A DNA stretch of 20,652 nt from an uncultured Pseudodesulfovibrio sp. (GCA_947259235.1 CAMYLL010000008.1:1-20652); one strand, 5' to 3'; shown: positions 1-8,896, counted from the first letter of the stretch. The notes: generated from the letters alone by a model not told the origin. A program made the numbers and translations.

Positions 1-1538
<1,538 letters not shown>

Positions 1539-1889
1539 AGAAGCTCCTTGGCAGACGTTGCGATGCGGTCCGTGGCGCGCCGGACGGAGAACGCCTGTGC
1601 CGTGCACTCGTTCCCTGCGCCCGAACCGTTGTCACCAGTCTGCATACTCAACTTTTCACCGGGATGGTATCAGTTTAAATAGATGGATTGATCATCCGCG
1701 CCGCAGTCCGGGGCACGCCCCGAACCAGTGTCCGGTGGGGATATGTGGCTCCCGAAAAGGTTGCAAGCATGTGAATAAAATTTCACCAACCGCAACCGAT
1801 GTCGAGAAAAAGCCCCTTTCCGGGAGCAGCCGAAGCACTCTCCCGCCACCCGTCCGGCGCGCCGGGCGATGAATGAGCAACGGTGCGAA
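1539..1889. other. 351-base structured gap between ccmE and ccmF
   Basis: No convincing gene. The short frames here lack ribosome binding sites and family resemblance. The gap holds a nested inverted repeat (1748-1827) and an exact 14-bp inverted repeat, 1574-1587 against 1850-1863 (GGCGCGCCGGACGG and its complement), which brackets most of the interval. A six-base direct repeat GCGATG occurs just outside both arms (1560-1565 and 1866-1871), though not flush with them. The ccmF ribosome binding site lies at the left end. I see no clear sigma-70 promoter for ccmF. Confidence 0.6.
1748..1827 (-). other. Nested stem structure, candidate structured RNA in the ccmE-ccmF leader
   Basis: Positions 1748-1760 pair with 1815-1827 over 13 base pairs. 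The only imperfect pair (1755/1820) is A-C read on the plus strand but G-U in minus-strand RNA, so the helix is unbroken only in the ccmE-to-ccmF direction. The helix continues with 1761-1764 against 1792-1795 (TTGC/GCAA), leaving 1796-1814 as a one-sided bulge. An inner hairpin, GTGAA (1771-1775) with TTCAC (1782-1786), closes a six-base loop. In minus-strand RNA the 5' arm can instead fold locally (GCUCC with GGGGC) followed by five U, which looks like a weak terminator at 1807-1827. The two folds are mutually exclusive. Function unknown; it could be an attenuator, an RNA-processing site or a stabilising element. Confidence 0.5.
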
Positions 1890-2321
1890 CTAGCCTTTGT
1901 TCTCGTCCAGCGCCTTGCTCTGCTCTTCGTACTTGGACGGGCACTTGGTCACCAGGGACCGGGCCTTGAAGACCGGATCGTCGGGCGACAGCGCCCCCTC
2001 GACGATGACCTCGACGTCTTCCTTGAACGTGTCGGGGACCGCGCCGCGATATTCCACGCGCAGCACCTTGGTCGGGTCCAGCTTGTCCACCAGGTCGAAG
2101 GACGCGCCGAGCTTGCCCTCGGCAATGACCATCCCCTCGGGCGAAACCTTGCCGAAGAGGCGCGCCTGCCGAACCTCGCCACGATCCAGCTCCATGGCCT
2201 CGGACACGTTGAGGAAATAGACGCTGTCTTCCGTCAGGCCGGAAAAAACAAGGTAGCCCAGTCCGCCCAGAAAGAGCAGCAGGGCCACCACATAAACCAT
2301 TTTATTTGTGCTTTTCGCCAT
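1890..2321 (-). CDS. ccmE: Periplasmic heme chaperone CcmE, Cys-type (C-X3-Y)
   Basis: CcmE binds heme covalently in the periplasm and hands it to CcmF. The 143-residue product has one N-terminal membrane helix (about residues 8-27) and then a beta-rich domain with the family's RLFGKV and VEGAL-type segments. In E. coli the heme ligand is His130 of H-X3-Y. Here the equivalent site is Cys127 with Tyr131 (TKCPSKY). A Cys-type CcmE from Desulfovibrio desulfuricans has been shown experimentally to work in a Ccm system lacking CcmG and CcmH. I chose ATG 2321, with GAGGA six bases upstream; a TTG at 2333 would consume that Shine-Dalgarno. The stop is TAG at 1890-1892. It lies 33 bases after the CNNM gene and is probably co-transcribed with it. 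Confidence 0.95.
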   Translation of the reverse strand: MAKSTNKMVYVVALLLFLGGLGYLVFSGLTEDSVYFLNVSEAMELDRGEVRQARLFGKVSPEGMVIAEGKLGASFDLVDKLDPTKVLRVEYRGAVPDTFKEDVEVIVEGALSPDDPVFKARSLVTKCPSKYEEQSKALDENKG

Positions 2322-2354
2322 GTGTATCCTCAAAAAGGTGGCGCGGCGGCGCGC

Positions 2355-3404
2355 CTATGTTTCGTTCGTATCGTCGCCTCCGGATGTCAGCTCGTTGCGT
2401 TGCGTCCTGGCGAACTCACGCATATCCACCACCCGGTCGGTCTCGTCAACTATTTCGCTCCCGAGAATTTCTTCCAGCACGTCCTCCAGGGTGACGACCC
2501 CGGCCACTCCGCCGTACTCGTCGAGCACGATGCACAGATGGTTTCTACTGCCCAGGAACTTCACCAGCAGCTTGTCCAGGGTGATGCTCTCCAGCACGAA
2601 GCGCACGGGCCGCATGATGTCCGAGAGCCGCAGATCGTCATGCCCATCGGCCAGAGCCTCAAGCACCTGCCGCCGGTAGACCACGCCCACAACATCCTCC
2701 GGGTCGTCGGCCCAGACCGGGATCCGGCTGTGGGGCCACTCCGGATGACTCTGTCTCGCCTGGGCCACGGTCAGCTCCGCCGGGAGCGAGAAAACCACCG
2801 TGCGGGGGGTCATGATCTCCTCCGCCGTCTTGAGGTCCAGCAGCAGGATATTGCGGATGGACTGCTCCTCGTAGGGCTTGATGGACCCCGATCGCCTGGT
2901 CAGCGTGACGATTGCCCGGATGTCGTCCTCGGTATGATCCGGTCCTTCCGTCTTGCGGCTGACCACCTTGGAGAGCAGCTGCATCACCGCGATCACCGGC
3001 CGGAACACCCACACCATGGCTTTCAGGGGCCGGGCCAGCGGCGGCGCGATCCGGTCGCTGTACATGACGCCTATGGTCTTGGGCAGTATCTCCGTGAAGA
3101 TGAGAATAATTACTGTGAAGCCCACTGTAAAGACCCAAAGGGTCTCCTTGCCATACACATTGGCCCAAGCCCAGCCCGCAACGGCTGCTCCAGCCGTGTG
3201 TGCGCAGGTGTTGAGCGTCAGAATGGCAGTGATGGGTTCATCAATCTTTGATCTGAGCTTATGCAGTATTTTTGCGGACTTGCGACCAGAGACCATGAGC
3301 TTTTCAATGTCCGCCCAGCTCATGGAATACAGAGCTGCCTCGGCCACGGAGCAAAACATGGAGACGAAAACGGCCACGCTCACCGCGATAATGAGTTCAA
3401 TCAT
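2355..3404 (-). CDS. CNNM/DUF21 transmembrane protein with CBS pair (CorC/HlyC-like, short form)
   Basis: The family comprises inner-membrane proteins linked to Mg2+/Co2+ efflux or cation homeostasis, with a CBS pair that binds adenine nucleotides. The 349-residue product has a hydrophobic DUF21 region at about residues 1-150 (segments near 1-23, 57-80, 88-112 and 125-145) with the conserved small/acidic helix around SVAEAALYSM and the FTEILPKTIG stretch. Two CBS repeats follow: EIMTPRTVVF opens the first near residue 196, and the second ends at VVTLEDVLEEILG (303-315). The usual C-terminal CorC_HlyC domain is missing: the protein stops 34 residues after that motif, where typical members run to about 420-440. 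The Shine-Dalgarno (AGGAAG) is 12 bases from ATG 3404, rather far. First gene of the unit leading into ccmE. Confidence 0.9.
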   Translation of the reverse strand: MIELIIAVSVAVFVSMFCSVAEAALYSMSWADIEKLMVSGRKSAKILHKLRSKIDEPITAILTLNTCAHTAGAAVAGWAWANVYGKETLWVFTVGFTVIILIFTEILPKTIGVMYSDRIAPPLARPLKAMVWVFRPVIAVMQLLSKVVSRKTEGPDHTEDDIRAIVTLTRRSGSIKPYEEQSIRNILLLDLKTAEEIMTPRTVVFSLPAELTVAQARQSHPEWPHSRIPVWADDPEDVVGVVYRRQVLEALADGHDDLRLSDIMRPVRFVLESITLDKLLVKFLGSRNHLCIVLDEYGGVAGVVTLEDVLEEILGSEIVDETDRVVDMREFARTQRNELTSGGDDTNET

Positions 3405-3457
3405 ACGGCTCGGTCACTTCCTGACCAGTCCGGGTCAAGCCGGAGTCTGGAGCATTA

Positions 3458-3486
3458 AATATAGCAGATGGATACCAGTGGCGCAA
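3458..3486 (-). promoter_or_regulatory. Sigma-70-type promoter for the CNNM-ccmE unit
   Basis: On the minus strand there is TTGCGC, a 17-base spacer, then TATATT (five of six consensus bases) preceded by TGC, an extended -10. Transcription would start near 3451, giving a leader of about 45 bases before ATG 3404. Read by eye. Confidence 0.55.
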
Positions 3487-3533
3487 CACACAACCGCCTT
3501 GACTTCCACGTGGATTGAGGCGAACTCATTGGC

Positions 3534-4583
3534 ATGATGATGTCAAGCGACACACAACCGAAAGTCGTCTTCCGCCTGAGCCACCTGGGCGACGTGGCGC
3601 TGGCCACGGGCGTCCTCACCCACTGGCACGAAACCTACGGGGACACCTTCGTATTCATCACCCGCGAAGGCAACGCCCCCCTGCTGGACAACCACCCCGC
3701 CGTGGTCAAGACCGTGGGCCTGAGCGAAACCGCCATAAAGAACGGCTGGTTCGCCACGGCCCGCGAGCTGGCGGCAACCTATGCGGGCCACGCCCTCGTC
3801 GACCTGCACGGGACCCTGCGCTCGCGCATTCTCTCGCGGCGGTGGCGCGGACCGGTGCGCCGCTATCCCCAATACGGCCTGGCCCGCAGGCTCTACGACC
3901 GCACCCACGCCGATGTGTTCAAAAACATCCTCGAAGCCACCACCGTGCCCCAGCGGTATGCCATGGCCCGCGATCCCAACCCGCCGGACGCCGCCGCCCT
4001 CGGCCCCCGCCTCTATCCCAGCTGCGACGAGCGGGCCGAGGCGGACATGCGCCTCATCGATTTCGACGAGCACAAGCCCCTCATCGCCCTGCACCCCTAT
4101 GCCACCCACCCGGCCAAGCAATGGCCGCGCGAGCACTGGCTGGGGCTGACCGCCCTGCTGGCCGGATCAGGCATGAACTGGTTCGTGCTCGGGCGGGACG
4201 ACAAGCCGCTGCTGCCCGGCCACGAGCGGGACTTCACCAACAAGACGAGCCTGCGCGAGACCTGCGCCCTGATGGAGCTGGCCGACGTCCTCGTCTCTGC
4301 CGATTCCGGACCAATGCACCTGGCCAGCGGCGTGGGCACGCCCGTGGCCGCCCTCTTCGGCCCCACCACCCGCGCCTGGGGGTTCTATCCCGCCGAAAAA
4401 CACGACCGCATTCTGGAACAGCCCCTCGACTGCCGCCCGTGCTCCCTGCACGGCGGGAAACGATGCAACCGGGGCTTCGAATGTCTCAACGCGATCGAAC
4501 CGGAAACGGTCATGGACGTTGTCCGCGAGATGCTCACCCATACCCGCCACGGCAGGCCGGACGAAACAACCCCGGCAGACTGA
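3534..4583 (+). CDS. Glycosyltransferase family 9 (heptosyltransferase-like)
   Basis: GT9 enzymes transfer ADP-activated heptose to the LPS inner core on the cytoplasmic face of the inner membrane. The 349-residue product has the N-terminal Rossmann entry VVFRLSHLGDVALATGVL (11-28). It also has the C-terminal donor-site block SADSGPMHLASGVGTPVAALFGP (255-277). A four-Cys segment follows (Cys300, 303, 311, 317), a layout often seen in heptosyltransferases. Length is normal. Three ATGs stand in tandem at 3534; an in-frame stop just upstream (3516) excludes a longer form, and the GAGG at 3517-3520 is a distant ribosome site. The gene is convergent with nadD, ten bases away. Which heptosyltransferase (WaaC-, WaaF- or WaaQ-like) cannot be told from this sequence, as no other LPS genes are in view. 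Confidence 0.88.
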   Translation: MMMSSDTQPKVVFRLSHLGDVALATGVLTHWHETYGDTFVFITREGNAPLLDNHPAVVKTVGLSETAIKNGWFATARELAATYAGHALVDLHGTLRSRILSRRWRGPVRRYPQYGLARRLYDRTHADVFKNILEATTVPQRYAMARDPNPPDAAALGPRLYPSCDERAEADMRLIDFDEHKPLIALHPYATHPAKQWPREHWLGLTALLAGSGMNWFVLGRDDKPLLPGHERDFTNKTSLRETCALMELADVLVSADSGPMHLASGVGTPVAALFGPTTRAWGFYPAEKHDRILEQPLDCRPCSLHGGKRCNRGFECLNAIEPETVMDVVREMLTHTRHGRPDETTPAD

Positions 4584-4593
4584 CCGGCGCCGA

Positions 4594-5250
4594 TCAGCCC
4601 CGCGCTCCCCAGCACCGCTCCACAACGTCGGCCCGCTCGCCGAGCAGGGCAACCACCGACGGCGGAACCAGATAGCGCAGGCTCCGGCCCTCCACCCAGC
4701 GGCGGCGGATGTGCCCGCCCTTGATGTCCAGCCGGGGGATGTCCACCACCCGGATGGTATGGCCGCCGGAAAACGTCCATACGCCGTCGGCGTCGCGCAC
4801 CGACTCCGGCCACTGCTCCGCGATGAAGGCGGCCACCCTGTCCGCCGCCTCCCAGCGGTTGACCACTGCCAGGGACGCCATGCCCGGGATCTCCGGCCCG
4901 CGCCGCCAGGTGGCCAGATCGAGAAAGGTGGACGCGCCGACGATGAAGGTGATCTCCGACTCGGGCTGCTCCACGCGATAGCAGTTGAGGGTGTCGCAGG
5001 TGAAGGACGGCCCGGGGCGCTCGCCCTCAAGGGGGTTGAAACCCAGCCCCGGCACGCCCTCTATGGCCCGGGTCACCAGCTCCATGCGCAGGTCGAACGG
5101 AAGGATGTCCGCCCCGTCCTTGTGGGGCGGCTGCTTGGCCGGGACCAGCTCGACCCGGTCCAGCCCGAGCCGCTCCAGAACCTCTATGGCCGCGCGGACA
5201 TGGCCCACATGCACCGGGTTGAAACTGCCGCCGAGGATGCCGATTCTCAT
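4594..5250 (-). CDS. nadD: Nicotinate-nucleotide adenylyltransferase
   Basis: NadD joins ATP and nicotinate mononucleotide to make deamido-NAD, a cytosolic step in NAD synthesis. The 218-residue product opens with GGSFNPVHVGH (7-17), the nucleotidyltransferase signature with its HxGH. It continues with PPHKD (41-45), FIVGASTFLDLATWRR (102-117) and the C-terminal RYLVPPSV (192-199). The usual Ser/Thr-rich ISSTxIR segment reads DIKGGHIRRR here. Length fits the family. ATG 5250 is chosen over longer in-frame starts because AAGGAG lies seven bases upstream and the conserved N-terminus begins there. A weak promoter candidate (TTGCAT, 17 bases, TATTTT at 5276-5304, minus) precedes it. The leader also contains an 8-bp inverted repeat, 5293-5300 with 5330-5337. 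Divergent from the M50 gene. Confidence 0.93.
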   Translation of the reverse strand: MRIGILGGSFNPVHVGHVRAAIEVLERLGLDRVELVPAKQPPHKDGADILPFDLRMELVTRAIEGVPGLGFNPLEGERPGPSFTCDTLNCYRVEQPESEITFIVGASTFLDLATWRRGPEIPGMASLAVVNRWEAADRVAAFIAEQWPESVRDADGVWTFSGGHTIRVVDIPRLDIKGGHIRRRWVEGRSLRYLVPPSVVALLGERADVVERCWGARG

Positions 5251-5428
5251 ACATATCTCCTTTTCTTCTGACTCCAAAATAGAGCGGAAGCACCGACTAT
5301 GCAAGGAAAGGCGGCGGAGGCCGTCAAAAATAGTCGGGCCAACGGTCGCCCTTTCCGCATTCCCGGCGGCCGGGGCAACCCCTTGAAACATCTTGCCCCA
5401 TCTCCCTCTTACATGGTAGCCGCTTCCA

Positions 5429-6094
5429 ATGTTCGATTTCTTCTCCCCAGAGCGTCTCCAGCAATACGCCATCCTCGCGCCGGGCCTGCTCATAGCGCTG
5501 GTCTGCCACGAGGTGGCCCACGGCTATGTGGCCTACCTGCTGGGCGATCCCACGGCCAAGTCCCAGGGACGGCTGACCCTCAACCCCGTCAAGCATCTCG
5601 ACCTGCTCGGGACGCTGGCCTTCTTCTTCGTCCACTTCGGCTGGGCCAAGCCCGTGCCGGTCAACTCCAGATATTTCAAGGACCCGCGCAAGGGCATGCT
5701 CCTGACCGCCATCGCCGGTCCGGCCACCAACTTCATCCTGGCCGCAGCCTTTGCCCTGGTCATTCACATCATGACCGCCATCGAGTTCACCTCCGGCGGC
5801 CTGGCCGCGAAGATCATCGTGCCCACCTACCTCATCTGCCAGGCGGGCGTGTTCGTGAACCTCATCCTCGGCGTGTTCAACCTGCTGCCCATCCCGCCGC
5901 TGGACGGCAGCAACGTCCTGGCCTACTTTCTGCCCCCGCAGCTGGCCTACAAGTACATGTCCCTGAGCCGATACGGATTCATCATTCTCATCGGGCTCAT
6001 CCTCGTGGGACAATACTCCGGCTACAATCTCGTGGGCCAGGTCATACTCCCCATGGTCTACGCCATGATCCGACTCCTCGGCGTTCCCCTGTAA
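5429..6094 (+). CDS. M50-family (site-2 protease type) membrane metalloprotease
   Basis: Predicted intramembrane zinc protease of the short SpoIVFB/YwhC-like branch. The 221-residue product is mostly membrane segments. The zinc motif HEVAH is at residues 27-31 in the first helix, and the third ligand motif NLLPIPPLDG at 151-160 supplies Asp159. Between them are the family blocks GRLTLNPVKHLDLLGT and FGWAKPVPVN. There is no PDZ or CBS domain, so it is not RseP-like, and the substrate is unknown. The start is the first ATG before the conserved N-terminus. The Shine-Dalgarno is poor (GGTAG nine bases upstream), and a promoter-like TTGAAA at 5383 has only a weak -10. It lies 23 bases before trpS, so the two are probably co-transcribed, an arrangement I would treat as positional rather than functional. 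Confidence 0.9.
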   Translation: MFDFFSPERLQQYAILAPGLLIALVCHEVAHGYVAYLLGDPTAKSQGRLTLNPVKHLDLLGTLAFFFVHFGWAKPVPVNSRYFKDPRKGMLLTAIAGPATNFILAAAFALVIHIMTAIEFTSGGLAAKIIVPTYLICQAGVFVNLILGVFNLLPIPPLDGSNVLAYFLPPQLAYKYMSLSRYGFIILIGLILVGQYSGYNLVGQVILPMVYAMIRLLGVPL

Positions 6095-6117
6095 CTTCAA
6101 CCCAAGAAACAGACATC

Positions 6118-7101
6118 ATGAGCGAAAGACAACGCATTCTCTCCGGCATGCGGCCCACCGGCCCCCTCCACCTCGGTCACTACTTCGGCGTCATCGCCAA
6201 CTGGCTCAAGCTTCAGGAGGAGTACGACTGCTACTTCTTCGCCGCCGACTGGCACGCCCTGACCAGCGAATATGCCGACGCCACCCGCGTCAAGGGGTTC
6301 ATCCCCGGTCTGGTCAAGGACTGGGTCGCCGCGGGCCTGGACCCGGAAAAGTGCGTCATCTTCCAGCAGTCCATGGTCAAGGAACACGCGGAGCTGTACC
6401 TGTACCTCTCCATGTTCACCCCCCTGGGCTGGCTTGAGCGCAACCCCACATACAAGGAAATCAAGGCCGAGCTGACCCAGAAGGACCTGAACACCCACGG
6501 CTTCCTGGGCTACCCGGTGCTCATGGCCGCAGATATCCTGATGTACAAGCCCTGGGCCGTGCCCGTGGGCAAGGACCAGCTGCCCCACCTGGAGCTGACG
6601 CGGGAGATCGCCCGCCGCTTCAACCACCTGACCGGCTCCGAGGCCCTGCCCGAGCCCGCCGACCTGCTGACCGAGGAAGCCAAGCTCCCCGGCCTGGACG
6701 GCCGCAAGATGTCCAAGAGCTACGGCAACTCCATCATGCTCTCCGAATCCATCGAAGACATCGCGCCCAAGGTGCGCGGCATGAAGACCGACGAGAACCG
6801 CCTGCGCAAATCCGATCCGGGCGACCCGGACATCTGCAACCTCTATCCCTACCACAAGCTGATGACCGACCCGGCGCGCCTTCCCGAGATTCAGGAAGGC
6901 TGCCGCAACGCCACCTGGGGCTGCGTGGACTGCAAGAAGGTGCTCATGGAGTCCCTGGAGGCGTTCCTGACGCCCCTGCAGGAGCGGCGCGCCGCCTGCA
7001 CCGACGAGCGCGTGCGGGAGATTCTGGAGGCCGGAAACGAGAAGGCGCGGGCCTTTGCGTCCCGGACCATGGCCGAACTGCGCGGCCTGATCAACTTCTA
7101 G
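6118..7101 (+). CDS. trpS: Tryptophanyl-tRNA synthetase
   Basis: Class Ic aminoacyl-tRNA synthetase charging tRNA-Trp with tryptophan. The 327-residue product shows SGMRPTGPLHLGHYFG (9-24), which contains the HIGH-type ATP motif as HLGH at 18-21. It also has the tryptophan-site region around YPVLMAADILMY (132-143) and the KMSKS loop at 197-201. Length is normal for a bacterial TrpRS. The start is ATG 6118, giving MSERQRILSG, where homologues begin. A longer in-frame reading from 5299 runs through the M50 gene and is not real. No U-tailed terminator follows; a small nested inverted repeat at 7100-7138 may end or separate transcripts. Confidence 0.96.
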   Translation: MSERQRILSGMRPTGPLHLGHYFGVIANWLKLQEEYDCYFFAADWHALTSEYADATRVKGFIPGLVKDWVAAGLDPEKCVIFQQSMVKEHAELYLYLSMFTPLGWLERNPTYKEIKAELTQKDLNTHGFLGYPVLMAADILMYKPWAVPVGKDQLPHLELTREIARRFNHLTGSEALPEPADLLTEEAKLPGLDGRKMSKSYGNSIMLSESIEDIAPKVRGMKTDENRLRKSDPGDPDICNLYPYHKLMTDPARLPEIQEGCRNATWGCVDCKKVLMESLEAFLTPLQERRAACTDERVREILEAGNEKARAFASRTMAELRGLINF

Positions 7102-7138
7102 CCTGACCATTTGCAATACGCGCAAATTTAGGTAGGCT
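7100..7138. other. Small nested inverted repeat between trpS and the FKBP gene
   Basis: ATTTGC (7109-7114) pairs with GCAAAT (7122-7127), enclosed by AGCCT (7100-7104) and AGGCT (7134-7138). It starts inside the trpS stop codon. It may be a weak terminator or a leader hairpin of the next gene; there is no U tract directly after it. Confidence 0.3.
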
Positions 7139-7177
7139 CAGCCTTTATTCATTTTGAGCAAGACAAGGAGAATGCGT

Positions 7178-7606
7178 ATGACCGCCAAGCAAGGCAGCAC
7201 CGTCAAGGTACACTACACCGGCACTCTCAAAGAGGACGGAAGCCAGTTCGACTCCAGCCAGGGGCGCGATCCCCTTGAGTTCACCCTGGGCGAAGGCATG
7301 GTCATCGCCGGGTTCGAGAAGGCGGTCATCGGCAAGTCCGCCGGCGACTCCGTCACCGTGGAGATCCCGCCCGAGGAGGGCTATGGCGACCCCAACGAGC
7401 AGCTGGTCTTCCAGGTGCGCCGCGAGCAGCTCCCCCCCACGGTGGAGCTCGAAGAGGGCATCATGCTTGAGATCCGTACCGAGGACGACAGCCCGGCCTA
7501 TGTCCGCGTCACCGAGTATGACGACTCGCTGGTCACCCTGGACGGCAACCATCCACTGGCCGGACAGACCCTGGTGTTTGACATTGAGGTCGTGGAAGTA
7601 GCCTAG
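7178..7606 (+). CDS. FKBP-type peptidyl-prolyl isomerase (SlyD/FkpB-like)
   Basis: Catalyses cis-trans isomerisation of Xaa-Pro bonds and acts as a folding helper, probably cytosolic since no signal peptide is visible. The 142-residue product opens with the FKBP strand VKVHYTGTLKEDGSQFDSS (9-27), then LGEGMVIAGFEKAVIG (37-52). An inserted-in-flap (IF) domain follows from PPEEGYGDPN (64-73) to the characteristic DGNHPLAGQTLVFDIEV (122-138). The histidine-rich metal-binding tail of E. coli SlyD is absent, so a nickel role is not supported. I chose ATG 7178: AAGGAG lies seven bases upstream, whereas ATG 7172 is too close to it and TTG 7154 is upstream of it. It sits between trpS and the aminotransferase on the same strand. 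Confidence 0.92.
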   Translation: MTAKQGSTVKVHYTGTLKEDGSQFDSSQGRDPLEFTLGEGMVIAGFEKAVIGKSAGDSVTVEIPPEEGYGDPNEQLVFQVRREQLPPTVELEEGIMLEIRTEDDSPAYVRVTEYDDSLVTLDGNHPLAGQTLVFDIEVVEVA

Positions 7607-7633
7607 ACTACTGAGTATTGATTGAATCAACAC

Positions 7634-7673
7634 CGCCCCCGCCCCTCGCTGCAACCGGCGCGGAGCGGGGGCG
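7634..7673 (+). other. GC-rich hairpin in the gap before the aminotransferase gene
   Basis: CGCCCCCGC (7634-7642) is exactly repeated inverted at 7665-7673. There is no U tract, so it is either a leader structure of the aminotransferase mRNA or an imperfect terminator of the FKBP gene. A 13-base palindrome, TTGATTGAATCAA, lies just before it at 7618-7630. Confidence 0.4.
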
Positions 7674-7720
7674 TCCATCGTGCGACCACCATGGGCCGGG
7701 CGATACGGGAACACAAGACG

Positions 7721-8896
7721 ATGAGCATATCCAAGCGTTGTTGCGGGATGACCCCGTTTCTGGTGATGGAGATACTGGAGGCCGCCCAGGCCATGGAGCG
7801 GTCCGGCCGGTCCGTGATCCACCTGGAGGTGGGCGAGCCGGACTTCGACACGCCCGACTGCGTCAAGCGCGCGGCTTGCCGCGCCCTGGACGACGGCCAC
7901 ACCCACTACACCCACTCCCTCGGCCTGCTTGAGCTGCGCCAGGCCATCAGCGACGACTACCGCAAGCGGTACGGCGTCGAGGTGGACCCGGCCAATATCG
8001 CCATCACCCAGGGAACCAGCCCGGCAATGCTCGCCGTGTTCTCCGCCATCCTCGAAGCGGGCGACAAGGTCGTCACTTCCGACCCCTGCTATGCCTGCTA
8101 CGACAACTTCATCACCTTTGCCGGGGCCGAGCCGGTCAAGGTCGCCGTGAGCGAGGACGACTCGTTCCAGTATCGCGTCTCCGGCATCCGCAAGGCCCTC
8201 GACGACACGGTCAAGGCGATCCTCATCAACTCCCCGGCCAATCCCACCGGCACGCTGCTCTCGGCCGAGCGCATGCGCGCCATTGCGGAACTGGCCGAGG
8301 AGAAGGGACTGTGGATCGTCTCGGACGAGATATACCACGGGCTGGTCTACGAGGGTAAGGAGCACTCCATCCTGGAGTTCACGGACCGGGCCTTCGTATT
8401 CAACGGATTTTCCAAGCTCTACGCCATGACGGGCTGGCGGCTGGGCTACGTCATCGCCCCGCCCTCCTTCATCCGCACCTTGCAGATCGTCTGCCAGAAC
8501 TTCTTCATCTCGGCCAACGCCATGGCCCAGTGGGGCGGGCTGGCCGCCCTCAAGGAGGCGGACCTCGACGTGGCGCGCATGGTCTCCATCTACAACGAGC
8601 GGCGCGTGTACATGCTCAAGCGGCTCAAGGACATGGGCTTTGTCATCAAGCATGACCCCACCGGCGCCTTCTACGCGCTGGTCAACATGCGCCACCTGGC
8701 AGCCAGGTTCGACGGCTCGTCCCTCAAGCTGGCCTACGACATTCTGGAAAAGGCCGCCGTTGGCGTCACCCCCGGTATCGACTTCGGCGAGAGCACCGAA
8801 GGGTTCATCCGCTTCTCCTACGCCAACTCCCTGGAGAACATCGCCGAAGGCATGGACCGGCTGGAACGCTACCTGAAGGAACACCACGGCCTCTAG
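7721..8896 (+). CDS. PLP-dependent aminotransferase, class I/II (fold type I)
   Basis: Transfers an amino group between an amino acid and a 2-oxo acid using pyridoxal phosphate; the substrate is not evident. The 391-residue product has LEVGEPDFDTP (35-45), NSPANPTGT (170-178) with the PLP-ring Asn174, and SDEIYHGLVY (201-210) with the PLP-nitrogen Asp202. FNGFSKLYAMTGWRLGY (227-243) carries the Schiff-base Lys232, and the C-terminal GFIRFSYANS holds the carboxylate-binding Arg. Length is typical of the aspartate/alanine aminotransferase group. Longer in-frame starts exist back to 7622, but ATG 7721 gives the family's usual N-terminus; its Shine-Dalgarno is weak (GGGA). A strong hairpin follows at 8966. 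Neighbours do not suggest a pathway. Confidence 0.92.
   Translation: MSISKRCCGMTPFLVMEILEAAQAMERSGRSVIHLEVGEPDFDTPDCVKRAACRALDDGHTHYTHSLGLLELRQAISDDYRKRYGVEVDPANIAITQGTSPAMLAVFSAILEAGDKVVTSDPCYACYDNFITFAGAEPVKVAVSEDDSFQYRVSGIRKALDDTVKAILINSPANPTGTLLSAERMRAIAELAEEKGLWIVSDEIYHGLVYEGKEHSILEFTDRAFVFNGFSKLYAMTGWRLGYVIAPPSFIRTLQIVCQNFFISANAMAQWGGLAALKEADLDVARMVSIYNERRVYMLKRLKDMGFVIKHDPTGAFYALVNMRHLAARFDGSSLKLAYDILEKAAVGVTPGIDFGESTEGFIRFSYANSLENIAEGMDRLERYLKEHHGL

Noticed and set aside
1692..1880. 62-residue minus frame in the ccmE-ccmF gap
   Set aside because: Overlaps the inverted-repeat structure, with no Shine-Dalgarno or motif.
1869..3251. 460-residue plus-strand frame opposite ccmE and the CNNM gene
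   Set aside because: Antisense to two recognised proteins; composition (His, Gln, Arg rich) is that of a shadow frame.
7145..8887. 580-residue open frame on the minus strand opposite the FKBP and aminotransferase genes
   Set aside because: Shadow frame from high GC at third codon positions; low-complexity His/Gly/Asp-rich translation without family motifs, opposite two clear genes.
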